A stretch of 64,000 nt of DNA from Sulfidibacterium sp964549335 (lineage in GTDB: Bacteria; Bacteroidota; Bacteroidia; Bacteroidales; F082): the NCBI GenBank assembly GCA_964549335.1, contig CAZJUQ010000020.1, positions 62,001-126,000 on the forward strand. The letters run 5' to 3'. The position numbers and the translations under genes are program-made. Under the pieces are notes generated by a model that saw only the letters and a list, made by a program, of their open reading frames with translations, did no database searches and was not told the origin of the DNA. Of this stretch, positions 26,967 to 35,913 are shown piece by piece (the first letter of the stretch is position 1; every line of letters begins with the position of its first letter).

Positions 26967-28316
26967 TTACTGTTTGCTGATTATTTCGATAAATTTATCC
27001 AAAGTTACCTCTTTCTCGTTTTTACCAACTTTTTCTTTGAAGAAAGCAATGTATTTTCTCTCCATAATCATTTGGGCAATGCGCTCCTCTTCGTCCTTGT
27101 TGCTTAAAATTTGGTCGACGATTTTTTCGATATTGGGGTCTTTTTCTTCTGGGGGGTTACCTTGGAAGAAATAGCGCCGTACCTCATTGCGGATATCCTC
27201 AATATTGATATTTAAATCTTCGGGATTCTCTTTTCTCAGTTTTGATTCAATGAGGTTCCACTTGGTCGATTTCGAGAAACTGTCGTATTGACTTTCGATT
27301 TGCTCTTCGTTTATTTTGCCTTCGTTCCGGTACAAAAGCCATCTTTTCATAAACTCGTCGGGCAGATTGATGTTTGCCATTTCTATGAGTTTATCGCTTA
27401 CATCGTTCAAAAACTGTTTGTCGGCATCGTTTACATAGTGCGAAGCCAAATCTTTTTTTATACGGTTACGAAAATCCTCTACCGTTTTAATATTTTCACC
27501 GGGATAAATTTTCTCAAAGAAATTCTCATTGAGTTCGGGAACAATTTTTTTGTTGATGCCGGTAATGGTGAATTTGTATGTTTTGTTCAGAGTTTCGGAT
27601 TTTTTGTCGTGTTCGGCAAGAATTGCGGCGGTTTTCTCTTTAGTGCCGAAAAGCTCATAAGGTACTGCAATTACGCTTTCATCTTTCTTTTTACCGATAA
27701 ACAGGTTTTGATTTTTTTTGGTTTTTATTTCATTAATATCGAAGTCTATATTTTTTGTAATACCGTTTTCCAATACATTTCCGTTTTCGTCGGTTTCTTG
27801 TAAGGTAACCGTGATGTGCGAATCTTCGGTAACGGCATCCATATCTTCTACATCGGCATTACGGTCGAGTATATCTTTAACGGCATTATCAATCTCTTTT
27901 TCCGAAACGCTGATTTTGTAATAAGGAACTTTTATTTTGTCGTTTATTTCGATATTGATTTCGGGTTGAACCGCGATATCGAAATAGAAGTCGAAACTTT
28001 TTTGTGTTTCGAGGTCAATCTGTTTTGTTTTTTCTTCGTTGGGCAGGGGGTCTGCAAGAAGTTCGATGTTTTTTTCTTTTATATAACCGTTAAGCGATTC
28101 TGAGACCAAATTGTTAACTTCGTCGATAACAACCGATTGCCCGTACATTTTTTTAATAAGTCCCATTGGAACCATTCCCGGTCTGAATCCCGGCATTTGG
28201 GCTTTTTTTCTGTAATCTTTAAGTTTTTGGTTTACCTTTTCCGAATAATCGTTTTCTTCGATGTTGATGTGAATTAAGGCTGTGTATTCGCCTGTTGATT
28301 CTTGTGTTATATTCAT
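26967..28316 (-). CDS. tig: Trigger factor (ribosome-associated chaperone and prolyl isomerase-like)
   Basis: 449 residues. The ribosome-binding domain carries PGFRPGMVP near residue 42 (the phylum's version of the GFRxGKxP signature). A divergent FKBP-like middle domain (about 150-255) and a long helical C-terminal chaperone domain follow. It sits first in tig-clpP-clpX, coupling nascent-chain folding with degradation, and begins 31 nt after tRNA-Leu on the same strand, so it may be read from the tRNA promoter. Confidence 0.95.
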   Translation of the reverse strand: MNITQESTGEYTALIHINIEENDYSEKVNQKLKDYRKKAQMPGFRPGMVPMGLIKKMYGQSVVIDEVNNLVSESLNGYIKEKNIELLADPLPNEEKTKQIDLETQKSFDFYFDIAVQPEINIEINDKIKVPYYKISVSEKEIDNAVKDILDRNADVEDMDAVTEDSHITVTLQETDENGNVLENGITKNIDFDINEIKTKKNQNLFIGKKKDESVIAVPYELFGTKEKTAAILAEHDKKSETLNKTYKFTITGINKKIVPELNENFFEKIYPGENIKTVEDFRNRIKKDLASHYVNDADKQFLNDVSDKLIEMANINLPDEFMKRWLLYRNEGKINEEQIESQYDSFSKSTKWNLIESKLRKENPEDLNINIEDIRNEVRRYFFQGNPPEEKDPNIEKIVDQILSNKDEEERIAQMIMERKYIAFFKEKVGKNEKEVTLDKFIEIISKQ

Positions 28317-28347
28317 TGAATATTTAATTTGTTTAATAAAAAAAATG

Positions 28348-28429
28348 TGCGGATGAAGGGACTCGAACCCCCACGCCTTGCGGCACCAGATCCTAAGTCT
28401 GGCGCGTCTACCAATTTCGCCACATCCGC
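28348..28429 (-). tRNA. tRNA-Leu (anticodon UAG)
   Basis: An 82-nt cloverleaf. The acceptor stem GCGGATG pairs with CATCCGC, the anticodon stem CCAGA pairs with TCTGG around loop CTTAGGA (anticodon TAG, decoding CUN), and a class II variable arm (GCCGCAAGGC hairpin) and TTCGAGT T-loop are present. The discriminator is A and no CCA is encoded, as usual in this phylum; a CCA-adding enzyme is encoded at 43-44.5 kb. Confidence 0.97.
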
Positions 28430-28527
28430 ATTGTTTAACGGTTCTTTTTTTATGCTTATAACCGGTTTGTTTTCAGCAAATAAGCAATTAATTAATTTTA
28501 AAGAACTTCTAACCTTAAAAAGGGCTG

Positions 28528-28555
28528 CAAATATACTTATTTTTTTTACTGTCAA
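28528..28555 (-). promoter_or_regulatory. Promoter TTGACAG-N-TATATTTG upstream of tRNA-Leu
   Basis: The minus strand carries TTGACAG followed by TATATTTG, with 17 nt between TTG and the box, about 100 nt upstream of the tRNA 5' end. It likely drives tRNA-Leu and possibly tig-clpP-clpX. Confidence 0.5.
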
Positions 28556-28603
28556 GATTAATGGTAAAATTATTTTGGTACAAAATATGCATATAAAATA
28601 TAG

Positions 28604-28611
28604 TACTTTTG
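28604..28611 (+). promoter_or_regulatory. TAnnTTTG -7 box for RNase P RNA
   Basis: TACTTTTG ends about 5 nt before the expected 5' end of RNase P RNA. This gives an internal ruler for where transcription starts relative to TAnnTTTG in this genome. Confidence 0.65.
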
Positions 28612-28615
28612 CAAA

Positions 28616-29016
28616 AAGTTTGACAGGCGGTTTTGTCGCCACCGGTTTATATGCCGGCGGAGGAAAGTCGGGACAACGCAGAGCACCATACTTCCTAACG
28701 GGAAGGCGGTACCAAGATGGTGCCGACAGCAAGTGCCACAGAAAATAACCGCCGAATCCGTCGCTGACGGATGGTAAGGGTGAAAACGTGAGGTAAGAGC
28801 TCACGCGTTATTGTGGTGACACAATAACGGGGTAAACCTTATGGGTTGCAAGGCCAAATATGCCGGTGTTCACAAACCTGTTTGTGATAAGGGTTGCTCG
28901 CCCGATGCCGGCGGGTAGGCCGCTTGAGCTGCGGGGTGACCCGTATGCCTAGATAAATGACAAAAACGTACCTTACGGTATATGACAGAATCCCGCTTAT
29001 GCGCCTGTCAAACTTT
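28616..29016 (+). ncRNA. rnpB: RNase P RNA (bacterial class A)
   Basis: About 400 nt. Helix P1 closes the molecule: AAGTTTGACAGGCG at 28617-28630 pairs with CGCCTGTCAAACTT near the 3' end. The conserved core is clear: GAGGAAAGTCGGGACA at about 28662, CACAGAAAATAACCGCC near 28740, GGGTGAAAACGTGAGGTAAGAG near 28778, AAGGCCAAATA near 28850, GGGTAGGCCGCTTGAGCT, and ATAAATGAC plus GACAGAATCCCGCTTAT near the end. It removes 5' leaders from pre-tRNAs. It diverges from the tRNA-Leu/tig cluster. No protein gene on either strand should be called here. Confidence 0.97.
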
Positions 29017-29053
29017 TTTACTTGTTACCTCATTTATTTCCCGCGAAATTTAT

Positions 29054-29061
29054 TACCTTTG
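29054..29061 (+). promoter_or_regulatory. TAnnTTTG -7 box for the first six-TM kinase
   Basis: TACCTTTG lies 28 nt before the TTG start at 29090; AGGGA just before the start may help ribosome binding. Confidence 0.5.
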
Positions 29062-29089
29062 TGTGTTTTTTTAATAAAATAGGGAAAAA

Positions 29090-30370
29090 TTGAAAAATAT
29101 TATCAAAAAAATTGTTATCCTAAACCCCATTGATATTTCCGAAAAGGGAAGTATTGTTTTTGAACGGAGATTTATTTTGCCTATCAGTTTGGCCGGTGCT
29201 TTGCTTTCATTGTTTTCAATATTTGCCAATTCGTCCATACACCTTGAACATAATTTGCAACTTCTGGCATACCTTGCTTTTGCAGTTTACCTTATAATTT
29301 TTTTATTGACATGGAAGAAGAAGTGCATAACCTTTTCGAAGTACTTCATTATAATAATGACAATGGTGTTTATCGATTTTTTGTGGTATTTCAATAACGG
29401 TGCCAACGGTCCCTCTTTATACCTTTTTGTTTTGTTATACAGTTTTTTAATATTCATGTTCAAAGGGAAGTCGTTTGCCGCTTTTACCGTGTTGATAATT
29501 TTGAATGTGGCGGGTTTGTTTTATTTGGAGTACAACAATCCGCAAATTGTTTCCGATTATACGTCGCACAAACAGCAGGTGTACGATGTGTATCTCTCTG
29601 TTATTTTCTTCGGAGTGTTGGTGTTTATTATGATGTACGTGGCAAAAAGCAGTTTTTTTATGGCTTATATCGAAGCGAAAAATTCCGATAAACTGAAAAC
29701 ATCTTTCTTGGAAAACATTTCGCACGAAATACGCACTCCATTGAACGCCATTGTCGGTTTCAGTAATTTGTTGATGATGGGAAACATATCGAAAGAGACA
29801 AGAGACGAATATGTAAAATTGATTAGGCAGAGCAATAAATCGTTGTTGGGTTTGGTTGACGAAATACTTGATGTGTCGTTGCTCGAGAACAATGAAATGA
29901 AGTTGATAGAGGAGAGGGTAAATGTAAATGAATTTCTGCAAAATTTGTACGATGAGTACCGGAAAAAGATAAAGCCGGATATGGAACTCATGGTGATAAA
30001 ACCCGAAGATGATTTGATTATCTCGGGTGATGAAAAAAGGTTGAACCAGGTTTTTGTCAATTTATTGGATAATGCCGTAAAATTTACATATGAAGGCAAG
30101 ATAGTTTTCGGGGTTAAGGTGATGCCTTCCAATTTGCTCTTTTTTGTAAAAGATACGGGAATAGGGATTGAAACCAAATACCACAAATTGCTGTTTGAAA
30201 GATTTTACAAAGTTGATAACAAGAAGGATGTTTTGTACAGGGGTACCGGTATCGGATTATATTTTTGTAAAAAGTTAGTTGACCTGATGAAAGGCAAAAT
30301 TTGGGTTGAATCGGAAGTAGGCAAAGGCTCAAAATTTTATTTCAGCATACCCAAAAAAGTAATAAAATAG
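29090..30370 (+). CDS. Six-TM membrane sensor histidine kinase (no receiver)
   Basis: 426 residues. The N-terminal half is a membrane sensor of about six TM helices (about 25-190) with short loops and no large external domain, containing FERRFILPISLAG and a NGANGPSLYLF segment. A HisKA domain (phospho-His in NISHEIRTPLN, about 217) and a HATPase domain (GTGIGLYFCKKL) follow. It is paralogous along its full length to the sensor and kinase parts of the gene at 31819. The TTG at 29090 is the best start: it aligns with the paralogue and no ATG exists before the sensor helices. It is convergent with the alpha-oxoamine synthase-like gene. Confidence 0.88.
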   Translation: MKNIIKKIVILNPIDISEKGSIVFERRFILPISLAGALLSLFSIFANSSIHLEHNLQLLAYLAFAVYLIIFLLTWKKKCITFSKYFIIIMTMVFIDFLWYFNNGANGPSLYLFVLLYSFLIFMFKGKSFAAFTVLIILNVAGLFYLEYNNPQIVSDYTSHKQQVYDVYLSVIFFGVLVFIMMYVAKSSFFMAYIEAKNSDKLKTSFLENISHEIRTPLNAIVGFSNLLMMGNISKETRDEYVKLIRQSNKSLLGLVDEILDVSLLENNEMKLIEERVNVNEFLQNLYDEYRKKIKPDMELMVIKPEDDLIISGDEKRLNQVFVNLLDNAVKFTYEGKIVFGVKVMPSNLLFFVKDTGIGIETKYHKLLFERFYKVDNKKDVLYRGTGIGLYFCKKLVDLMKGKIWVESEVGKGSKFYFSIPKKVIK

Positions 30371-30430
30371 ATAATAGCCTGAAAAGGTGAAAAAGATTCA
30401 CTTTGCGAGAAAAGTGCGACAGGCGTTCTT

Positions 30431-31684
30431 TTAACGGTTTCCGAGTTTGAAATTTTTCAGTATGGATTCTTTGTCGATACCTTTATTATTATAAATGTCG
30501 GTATATGTCTCTTTGAACACCGATAATATTTTATCAATATCCTTTTTTGTTTGTGTCAAGTTAATAATAACCCTTACACCGGAATTGTTGTAAGGAACCG
30601 CCGGATATATTGCACCCGTAACATGAATTTTGTTTTTAAAGAGGTTTTCGCCGAACATAAGAGCCGTATCGGGCTTGCCCGTTCCCATCAGAACAATGGG
30701 GGTGGGAGTGAAATCGACAACGGGAAGGTCTAACTCTTTGGCGCTTTTGTAGAAATAGTCGATAAGCTCTTTTAGCCTGTTTTGCCTTTCGGTTATTTCG
30801 TCACTCAGATGTATTTTTGCCGAAGCAATAATGGCGCCTAAAGTTGCCGGCTCTACGGGCGAGGTAAACATTAATGGAGTTCCCAGTATCTCTATCTTAT
30901 CTTTTATTTCCTGATTATGACAAACAACGGCACTGCCTCCGGCTCCAAAGCCTTTGCCGAGCGACGTCACAAGAAACATTTTCTCTTCGTAATCCGTTTT
31001 CGATAAGAACAACCCTTTTCCCTTTTCACCGGTCCAACTCATACCGTGGGCATCGTCAACATACAAATAGAGTTTTTTCAGTTTTTTAAGCAATACCTTT
31101 ACTTTGTCAACGGGAATGGTATCGCCGAACATCGAATAGACGCCGTCGGTAAGGTACCAAATTTTGTTGTAGTCCTTTTCAAGTTCGTTATAACGTTTTT
31201 CCAACATCTCCATATTGTTGTGCCGTATGGTTTCCACATGAATACCGTACGATTTTACCATATCGACGGCAATACGTACAGTGGTGTGCACCTGGTGGTC
31301 CAACAATATTGCATCTTTGCGGTCCACAATTATGGGCATAACCGTAATGTGCGATAATGTTGTTCGCGGAAGCAAAAGCACCGGAAAACCGAATATTTCG
31401 GAAACGATTTGTTCGGCCTCTTCGTATATGCTTAATTTCATGAATGTTCTCGACATTGCCGTATAAACGCCGTATTTCATTGAGGCGTCGGCTGCCGCTC
31501 TCTTAATTCTTTCGTCGTTCGACAAATTAAGATAATCACACAAAGAAAAATTTTTGAAATTCCCCATTGCCAAAGGGTAATAATCACCATTAAACGATTG
31601 GGGGAGTGTTGTTAAATAGGCTTTGCCTTGCTTTTTGAAATTACCTACTATTTCAATGATTTTTTCGATAAATTTACTTTCCAT
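30431..31684 (-). CDS. Alpha-oxoamine synthase-like PLP enzyme (BioF/Kbl/CqsA superfamily)
   Basis: A 417-residue fold-type I PLP enzyme. YVDDAHG (Asp210/Asp211, His213) is the PLP-ring site, TSLGKGFGAGG carries the Schiff-base Lys244, and a C-terminal PYNNSGVRVIINLTQT segment carries the substrate-carboxylate Arg. These are alpha-oxoamine synthase marks: the enzyme should condense an amino acid with an acyl-CoA and release CO2. The Gly-rich GSGGSG segment of BioF is absent (YGVYTAMSRTF instead), as in the signal synthase CqsA, so the acyl donor may be unusual. No biotin or threonine-degradation genes are nearby. It is flanked by two paralogous six-TM sensor kinases. Start ATG 31684 has a TAnnTTTG box 25 nt upstream. 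Confidence 0.75.
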   Translation of the reverse strand: MESKFIEKIIEIVGNFKKQGKAYLTTLPQSFNGDYYPLAMGNFKNFSLCDYLNLSNDERIKRAAADASMKYGVYTAMSRTFMKLSIYEEAEQIVSEIFGFPVLLLPRTTLSHITVMPIIVDRKDAILLDHQVHTTVRIAVDMVKSYGIHVETIRHNNMEMLEKRYNELEKDYNKIWYLTDGVYSMFGDTIPVDKVKVLLKKLKKLYLYVDDAHGMSWTGEKGKGLFLSKTDYEEKMFLVTSLGKGFGAGGSAVVCHNQEIKDKIEILGTPLMFTSPVEPATLGAIIASAKIHLSDEITERQNRLKELIDYFYKSAKELDLPVVDFTPTPIVLMGTGKPDTALMFGENLFKNKIHVTGAIYPAVPYNNSGVRVIINLTQTKKDIDKILSVFKETYTDIYNNKGIDKESILKNFKLGNR

Positions 31685-31708
31685 AAATAATAAAATATTA
31701 TCAGTTAT

Positions 31709-31716
31709 CAAATGTA
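31709..31716 (-). promoter_or_regulatory. TAnnTTTG -7 box for the alpha-oxoamine synthase-like gene
   Basis: The minus strand reads TACATTTG 24 nt before the ATG, with a TTG 22 nt further upstream that falls inside the palindrome at 31736-31748. Confidence 0.55.
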
Positions 31717-31735
31717 TTTTTTATTTGGGACTACA

Positions 31736-31748
31736 TCTCAATTTGAGA
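31736..31748. promoter_or_regulatory. Perfect palindrome TCTCAA-T-TTGAGA, candidate operator
   Basis: A 13-bp inverted repeat with a single central base in the 134-nt divergent gap between the synthase-like gene and the receiver-containing kinase. It covers the putative -33 TTG of the synthase promoter, a natural place for a repressor or activator. Confidence 0.4.
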
Positions 31749-31818
31749 AAATAATTTTTAACATTTTTTTGTTAATATGTTATTTTACTATATTTTTACA
31801 CGGTAATATTTTTAGGGC

Positions 31819-33603
31819 ATGCATAAAAAGAGTATATATTTAACGGAAAACAGAGAGAATCTTATAAAAAGGTTTTTTAAGATTAGCGGTGCTGAAACGC
31901 AAACCGAAGACGGGTATATCGATTTCGAGAAGCAATTTATTTTGCCTTTGTCGTTTGCCGGAATGCTAATATCTTTTATAGGGCTGTTTGTAAATATACT
32001 GGTAGGTTTCAAAACCATTTTGTACGTAATACCGGTAGTTTGGTTTTTTATATATGCAATGGTTTTTCTATTTGTAAAATACAAAGGGAAATACCTCTAT
32101 TTAATGAAATGGATACTCTTTTTTATCACCTTGTTGGTAATAAACATTTTGTGGTTATACAATTTCGGCTCCGAAGGGCCTGCCCCGTATCTATTTCTAC
32201 TGCTCTATTCGTTTATGATATTTATGTGGAAAGACAGGGATTTGCTTTTTGTTTCGTTAATTGTTTTTCTTAATATAGTCGTTCTCTTTTTGTTGGATTA
32301 TTACGAAGAGGGGTTAACGGGTAACTATGTATCCCAAAAGGCAAAAATTATTGATGTATATACCGCCCTGTTTTATTACGGTATAGTGATGTTTACCTTA
32401 ATGAAAGTGGCAAAAAGAAGTTACGAACGTGCATATTTCAATGCCAAAAAGGCGGATATGTTAAAATCATCGTTTTTGGCCAATTTGTCACACGAAATAA
32501 AAACCCCTTTGAATACGATAATAGGTTTTTCGGAACTTCTGGCTTCGGATAATAATTCGTTGGAACAGAAAAAGAAATATGAGCGGATATTGTACGAAAG
32601 CAACGAAATACTTTTGAGGCTTGTAAAAGATATATTGGATATTTCACATATAGAATCAAATCAATTGGTATTGAACAGGTCGGAAGTGAACGTGGTGGAA
32701 GTTATTGATTCGTTGGAGCAGGTTTCCAAAGTGATGTTAAAGGAGAAAAACAAAACGGGAATAATATTTGTTAAAGATATTCCTAAGGAAAAGATATTTG
32801 TTAATACCGATATTGTAAGACTGCGTCAGATTTTCACCAATTTGATTGACAATGCCATTAAATATACATCACAAGGTGTTATTACCATTGGGCTGAGTGT
32901 AAAAGATGACTATCTTTTGTTTTATGTAAAGGATACGGGAATAGGAATCGAAAAAAGGTATCTCGATAAGATATTCGAGAGATATTACAAGGTAAACAGG
33001 AGCGACAACAAATTTTTGACAGGTGCCGGGATAGGCTTGTTTTTGTCTAAAAGGCTTGTTGAACTGCTGGGCGGAAAAATATGGGTTGATTCGGAAGTGG
33101 AAAAAGGCAGCACCTTTTTCTTTACTTTGCCCAAAAAAGGTTTTCGGGTAGAGGAACATGTTGTGGTGAAAAAACCTGAAAAACTTGAAAAAGCAAAGGT
33201 AATTAACGGTAACGCGAAAAACAATTTCAGTAATAACCTTAAAATCCTCATTGTTGACGATGATATAGGTTCGGTGTTTTTGCTTAAACAGATGTTAAGT
33301 GAAATTGATGCCGAAATTTTTCAAGCCTTCAACGGTGCGGGAGCCATCGAGATGTTCAATTTGCACAAGGATATCAATCTGGTATTGCTTGATTTGAAAA
33401 TGCCGATAATGACAGGTTATGATGTTATTAAAGAGTTGCGGAAAATTAAAAAGGATGTTTTTGTAGTGGCACAAACGGCTTTTGCAATGGAGAAAGACAG
33501 GAGCCGTGTTTATGAAGAGGGTTTCGATGCATTCATAACCAAGCCGATAAACAGAAATTTACTCTATGATGTCATTAAAGGGTTGGGATTGATAAGGGAT
33601 TGA
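31819..33603 (+). CDS. Six-TM hybrid sensor kinase with C-terminal receiver
   Basis: 594 residues. About six TM helices (35-205) form the sensor, with FEKQFILPLSFAG and GSEGPAPYLFLLLYSF segments nearly matching the paralogue at 29090. HisKA has the phospho-His in NLSHEIKTPLN (about 225; the usual Arg is Lys). The HATPase ends in GAGIGLFLSKRL. A linker rich in Lys/Glu leads to a receiver (about 475-590) with VDDDIGS, the phosphoacceptor in VLLDLKMP, AQTAF and ITKPI. Domain order TM6-HK-REC is that of CqsS. It is divergent from the synthase-like gene and its tail abuts the DUF5916 gene. Confidence 0.9.
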   Translation: MHKKSIYLTENRENLIKRFFKISGAETQTEDGYIDFEKQFILPLSFAGMLISFIGLFVNILVGFKTILYVIPVVWFFIYAMVFLFVKYKGKYLYLMKWILFFITLLVINILWLYNFGSEGPAPYLFLLLYSFMIFMWKDRDLLFVSLIVFLNIVVLFLLDYYEEGLTGNYVSQKAKIIDVYTALFYYGIVMFTLMKVAKRSYERAYFNAKKADMLKSSFLANLSHEIKTPLNTIIGFSELLASDNNSLEQKKKYERILYESNEILLRLVKDILDISHIESNQLVLNRSEVNVVEVIDSLEQVSKVMLKEKNKTGIIFVKDIPKEKIFVNTDIVRLRQIFTNLIDNAIKYTSQGVITIGLSVKDDYLLFYVKDTGIGIEKRYLDKIFERYYKVNRSDNKFLTGAGIGLFLSKRLVELLGGKIWVDSEVEKGSTFFFTLPKKGFRVEEHVVVKKPEKLEKAKVINGNAKNNFSNNLKILIVDDDIGSVFLLKQMLSEIDAEIFQAFNGAGAIEMFNLHKDINLVLLDLKMPIMTGYDVIKELRKIKKDVFVVAQTAFAMEKDRSRVYEEGFDAFITKPINRNLLYDVIKGLGLIRD

Positions 33604-33615
33604 TTCATTTGGCCG

Positions 33616-35811
33616 TTACAATACAAACCTCCAAATAAGTTTCAACTGCACGGTTGTATATTTATTATCGAATTTATTGTTCAGGGTGTCATATCCTTGA
33701 TTTATAACAAAATAGAGGTTGGTGCCGGGTTTGGGAATCCAGTTTATTCTGAAATTCAACAATATTTCATCCTCTTCATTGTTCCATTGTGCAAATGTAG
33801 AGCCGAACAAATCGGGAGTAAAAGCAAAATCTATTCTGCCGTTAAGTTCGTGAACGGTAAAATTGCCTTCGGGAAGCGAAATCCGGTTTAACGTATATTC
33901 CGAAGAGAATTTCAGGAAACGGCATGGTTGAAAAGTTATTGCCGATTCGTAAACGGAACGGTTTCCGTTGTAAAAACCGCCCCAATTGTAAAAGAGACTT
34001 ACATAAAACATACGTCCTTCGAATGTTTCCAGTTGGAGTTCCCAATTCGAGAACCAATATTCACCTTTCGGGATAATTATTTGGTCGTGAATTTCGAAAT
34101 CTTCGGTAAGTTTTTCGGCTTTACGTTGAAAGTTAAATTCGAAATTTTCGCCGCTTCGCGTTTCAAATCCGAGGATTCTTATTTCCGACCACAACGATTG
34201 GAGTTGATGAGTTACGTCGTCGATGTAGTAATTGAAATCGAAAGGTTTGAAGTTGAACTGTTTAATAAATCCTATTTTTTTAATCCTGGGTTTGTATCTG
34301 AAATCGGCATTGTACATTTGATAAGCTTTTCGCCTTTGGAAACCCACTTCGGGATTGAAGCCTTGCGACGAGCGGTCCCATACAGCCGAAAAATCTATCA
34401 AATCGTTGGGATAATCAAAAAATATACGGCTTGCAATGCCTCGTTTGTCGGGTTTGTCGGAAGTATATGTTTGGGCTATTGCACCGCCGAAAGCTATGTT
34501 TTTGTCGCCCCGGAATTGCGATGTAAAATAGTTAAAATCGGCACCGTATGTATAGTTTTCTCTTCCTTTTTCCAGTTTGCTTACGGCAATAACTCCCACG
34601 CTCGATTCCTTGAATATATCCTGTTTCCATCGAACCACCGAATAGTTTACCGTGGGAATCGTATCTTTTGAAGCCGTTTGAATGGTCATTGCCCCGATTG
34701 ACGATTTTCCCGATTTACCCATAATGCGGCCACCTGCGATAATAGGGATGACGGAGCGGTCGGGGGCAATGCCTATGCGTCGCGAATAGAAAGGCTGCGT
34801 GCTGTGTCCGAGTCCGAAATTAAAATAGTTTTTTCCTTCGAGGAAAAATTCGCGTTTCTCGGGATAGTAGAGCGAAAACCGGGTTAGGTTTACTTGCATT
34901 CTGTCCGATTCCACTTGGGCAAAGTCGGTGTTTATTGTTACGTTGAGTTTTAATGTGGGGGTTATCAGGTAGTTGATGTCGCCTCCTATGTTTCCCGTTG
35001 TTTTTGTATTTTCACCTTCGTTAAATTCAATGCCGCCTATCCCGTAAGGTTTTAGCTCTATTAACGATGTTTTGTTTAAACCCGAAAGTCCTGTCAGGTG
35101 TCCTGCTCTCGAAACCTGACCTATACTGGCATCGCGCGACCAACCTTGCCAAAGATCTTCTTCGCGTTTGCGCCGAATATTGCGTTCGAAATTTATTCCC
35201 CACACTTGCGTAGCACCTTTTTTAAAACGCAATGAAGAGAAAGGTATTTTCATTTCGGCAAACCAGCCTTGAGCGGTGATTTTTGTTTTCACGTTCCAAA
35301 CACCGTCCCAGCTCGAATTGTACGACTCGCCGTTTCGCGATACCATGGCATCGAAGCGTGCCCCGTTGGGATTGGTAATAAACAGGTATGCCGTACGGTT
35401 GTCGCCGTATGTATCGAAAATAACCTTGAAATTGTCGTCGCTGCGAAAGTCGAAATCGCGTCTCATTTTGTTTGCAGTAATATTGTCGGGATTACTGTCG
35501 TAACACCATATTCCCACATAGATGTTATTATGGTCGTATATGATTGCCACCTCTGTTTGTTCAGTGGCTTTTTCCCCTTCAACGAGTTCGCGTTGGGTGA
35601 AGTTGCTTATGTGTTGTGCTTTTTGCCATTGGGGTTCCGATAAATATCCGTCAACTATAATTTTTTTTTCGCTGTACAGGGCGTTGATGGTATCGGGTTT
35701 TGAAATTTGGGAGAAAGATAAAAGGGGCAAAAGTGCTAAAATGATAAATGCGGCAGTATGTCGTCTGAAATAAAAGTTTTGTACATTTTCCAATCTCTTG
35801 CTTGTTTTCAT
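33616..35811 (-). CDS. DUF5916 outer-membrane protein with N-terminal CBM9-like domain
   Basis: 731 residues from ATG 35811. The signal peptide (hydrophobic stretch about 20-36, ending LSFSQ) follows a long basic n-region. Residues 45-240 resemble the carbohydrate-binding family 9-like module seen at the front of DUF5916 proteins (KIIVDGYLSEPQWQKA...NIYVGIWCYD). The rest is a large barrel-like domain with many amphipathic strands and FEGRMFYVSLFYNWGG and a terminal Phe/Leu motif. It is probably an outer-membrane protein; ligand unknown. The -7 box at 35839-35846 overlaps an in-frame TTG and therefore supports the ATG start. Confidence 0.8.
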   Translation of the reverse strand: MKTSKRLENVQNFYFRRHTAAFIILALLPLLSFSQISKPDTINALYSEKKIIVDGYLSEPQWQKAQHISNFTQRELVEGEKATEQTEVAIIYDHNNIYVGIWCYDSNPDNITANKMRRDFDFRSDDNFKVIFDTYGDNRTAYLFITNPNGARFDAMVSRNGESYNSSWDGVWNVKTKITAQGWFAEMKIPFSSLRFKKGATQVWGINFERNIRRKREEDLWQGWSRDASIGQVSRAGHLTGLSGLNKTSLIELKPYGIGGIEFNEGENTKTTGNIGGDINYLITPTLKLNVTINTDFAQVESDRMQVNLTRFSLYYPEKREFFLEGKNYFNFGLGHSTQPFYSRRIGIAPDRSVIPIIAGGRIMGKSGKSSIGAMTIQTASKDTIPTVNYSVVRWKQDIFKESSVGVIAVSKLEKGRENYTYGADFNYFTSQFRGDKNIAFGGAIAQTYTSDKPDKRGIASRIFFDYPNDLIDFSAVWDRSSQGFNPEVGFQRRKAYQMYNADFRYKPRIKKIGFIKQFNFKPFDFNYYIDDVTHQLQSLWSEIRILGFETRSGENFEFNFQRKAEKLTEDFEIHDQIIIPKGEYWFSNWELQLETFEGRMFYVSLFYNWGGFYNGNRSVYESAITFQPCRFLKFSSEYTLNRISLPEGNFTVHELNGRIDFAFTPDLFGSTFAQWNNEEDEILLNFRINWIPKPGTNLYFVINQGYDTLNNKFDNKYTTVQLKLIWRFVL

Positions 35812-35838
35812 CCTGCAAACCTTCAAAATTTCGTCTTT

Positions 35839-35846
35839 CAAAAGTA
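35839..35846 (-). promoter_or_regulatory. TAnnTTTG -7 box that fixes the DUF5916 start
   Basis: The minus strand reads TACTTTTG; it contains the upstream in-frame TTG, so translation must begin at the ATG 28 nt downstream. Confidence 0.6.
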
Positions 35847-35913
35847 CTTAATTATTGAAAGCTCGCCACCAAACCGTGATTAATTTAAAGCAATTCTACA
35901 GAGAGAGGTTTTC

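Noticed and set aside
28313..28804. Open frames on both strands over the tRNA-Leu and the 5' half of RNase P RNA
   Set aside because: The region is fully explained by tRNA-Leu(UAG) and rnpB; the frames have no protein-like pattern and would cover structural RNA genes.
30431..31684. Calling the PLP enzyme bioF or kbl outright
   Set aside because: Core alpha-oxoamine synthase motifs fit, but the BioF Gly-rich acyl segment is missing and no biotin or threonine dehydrogenase genes are adjacent.
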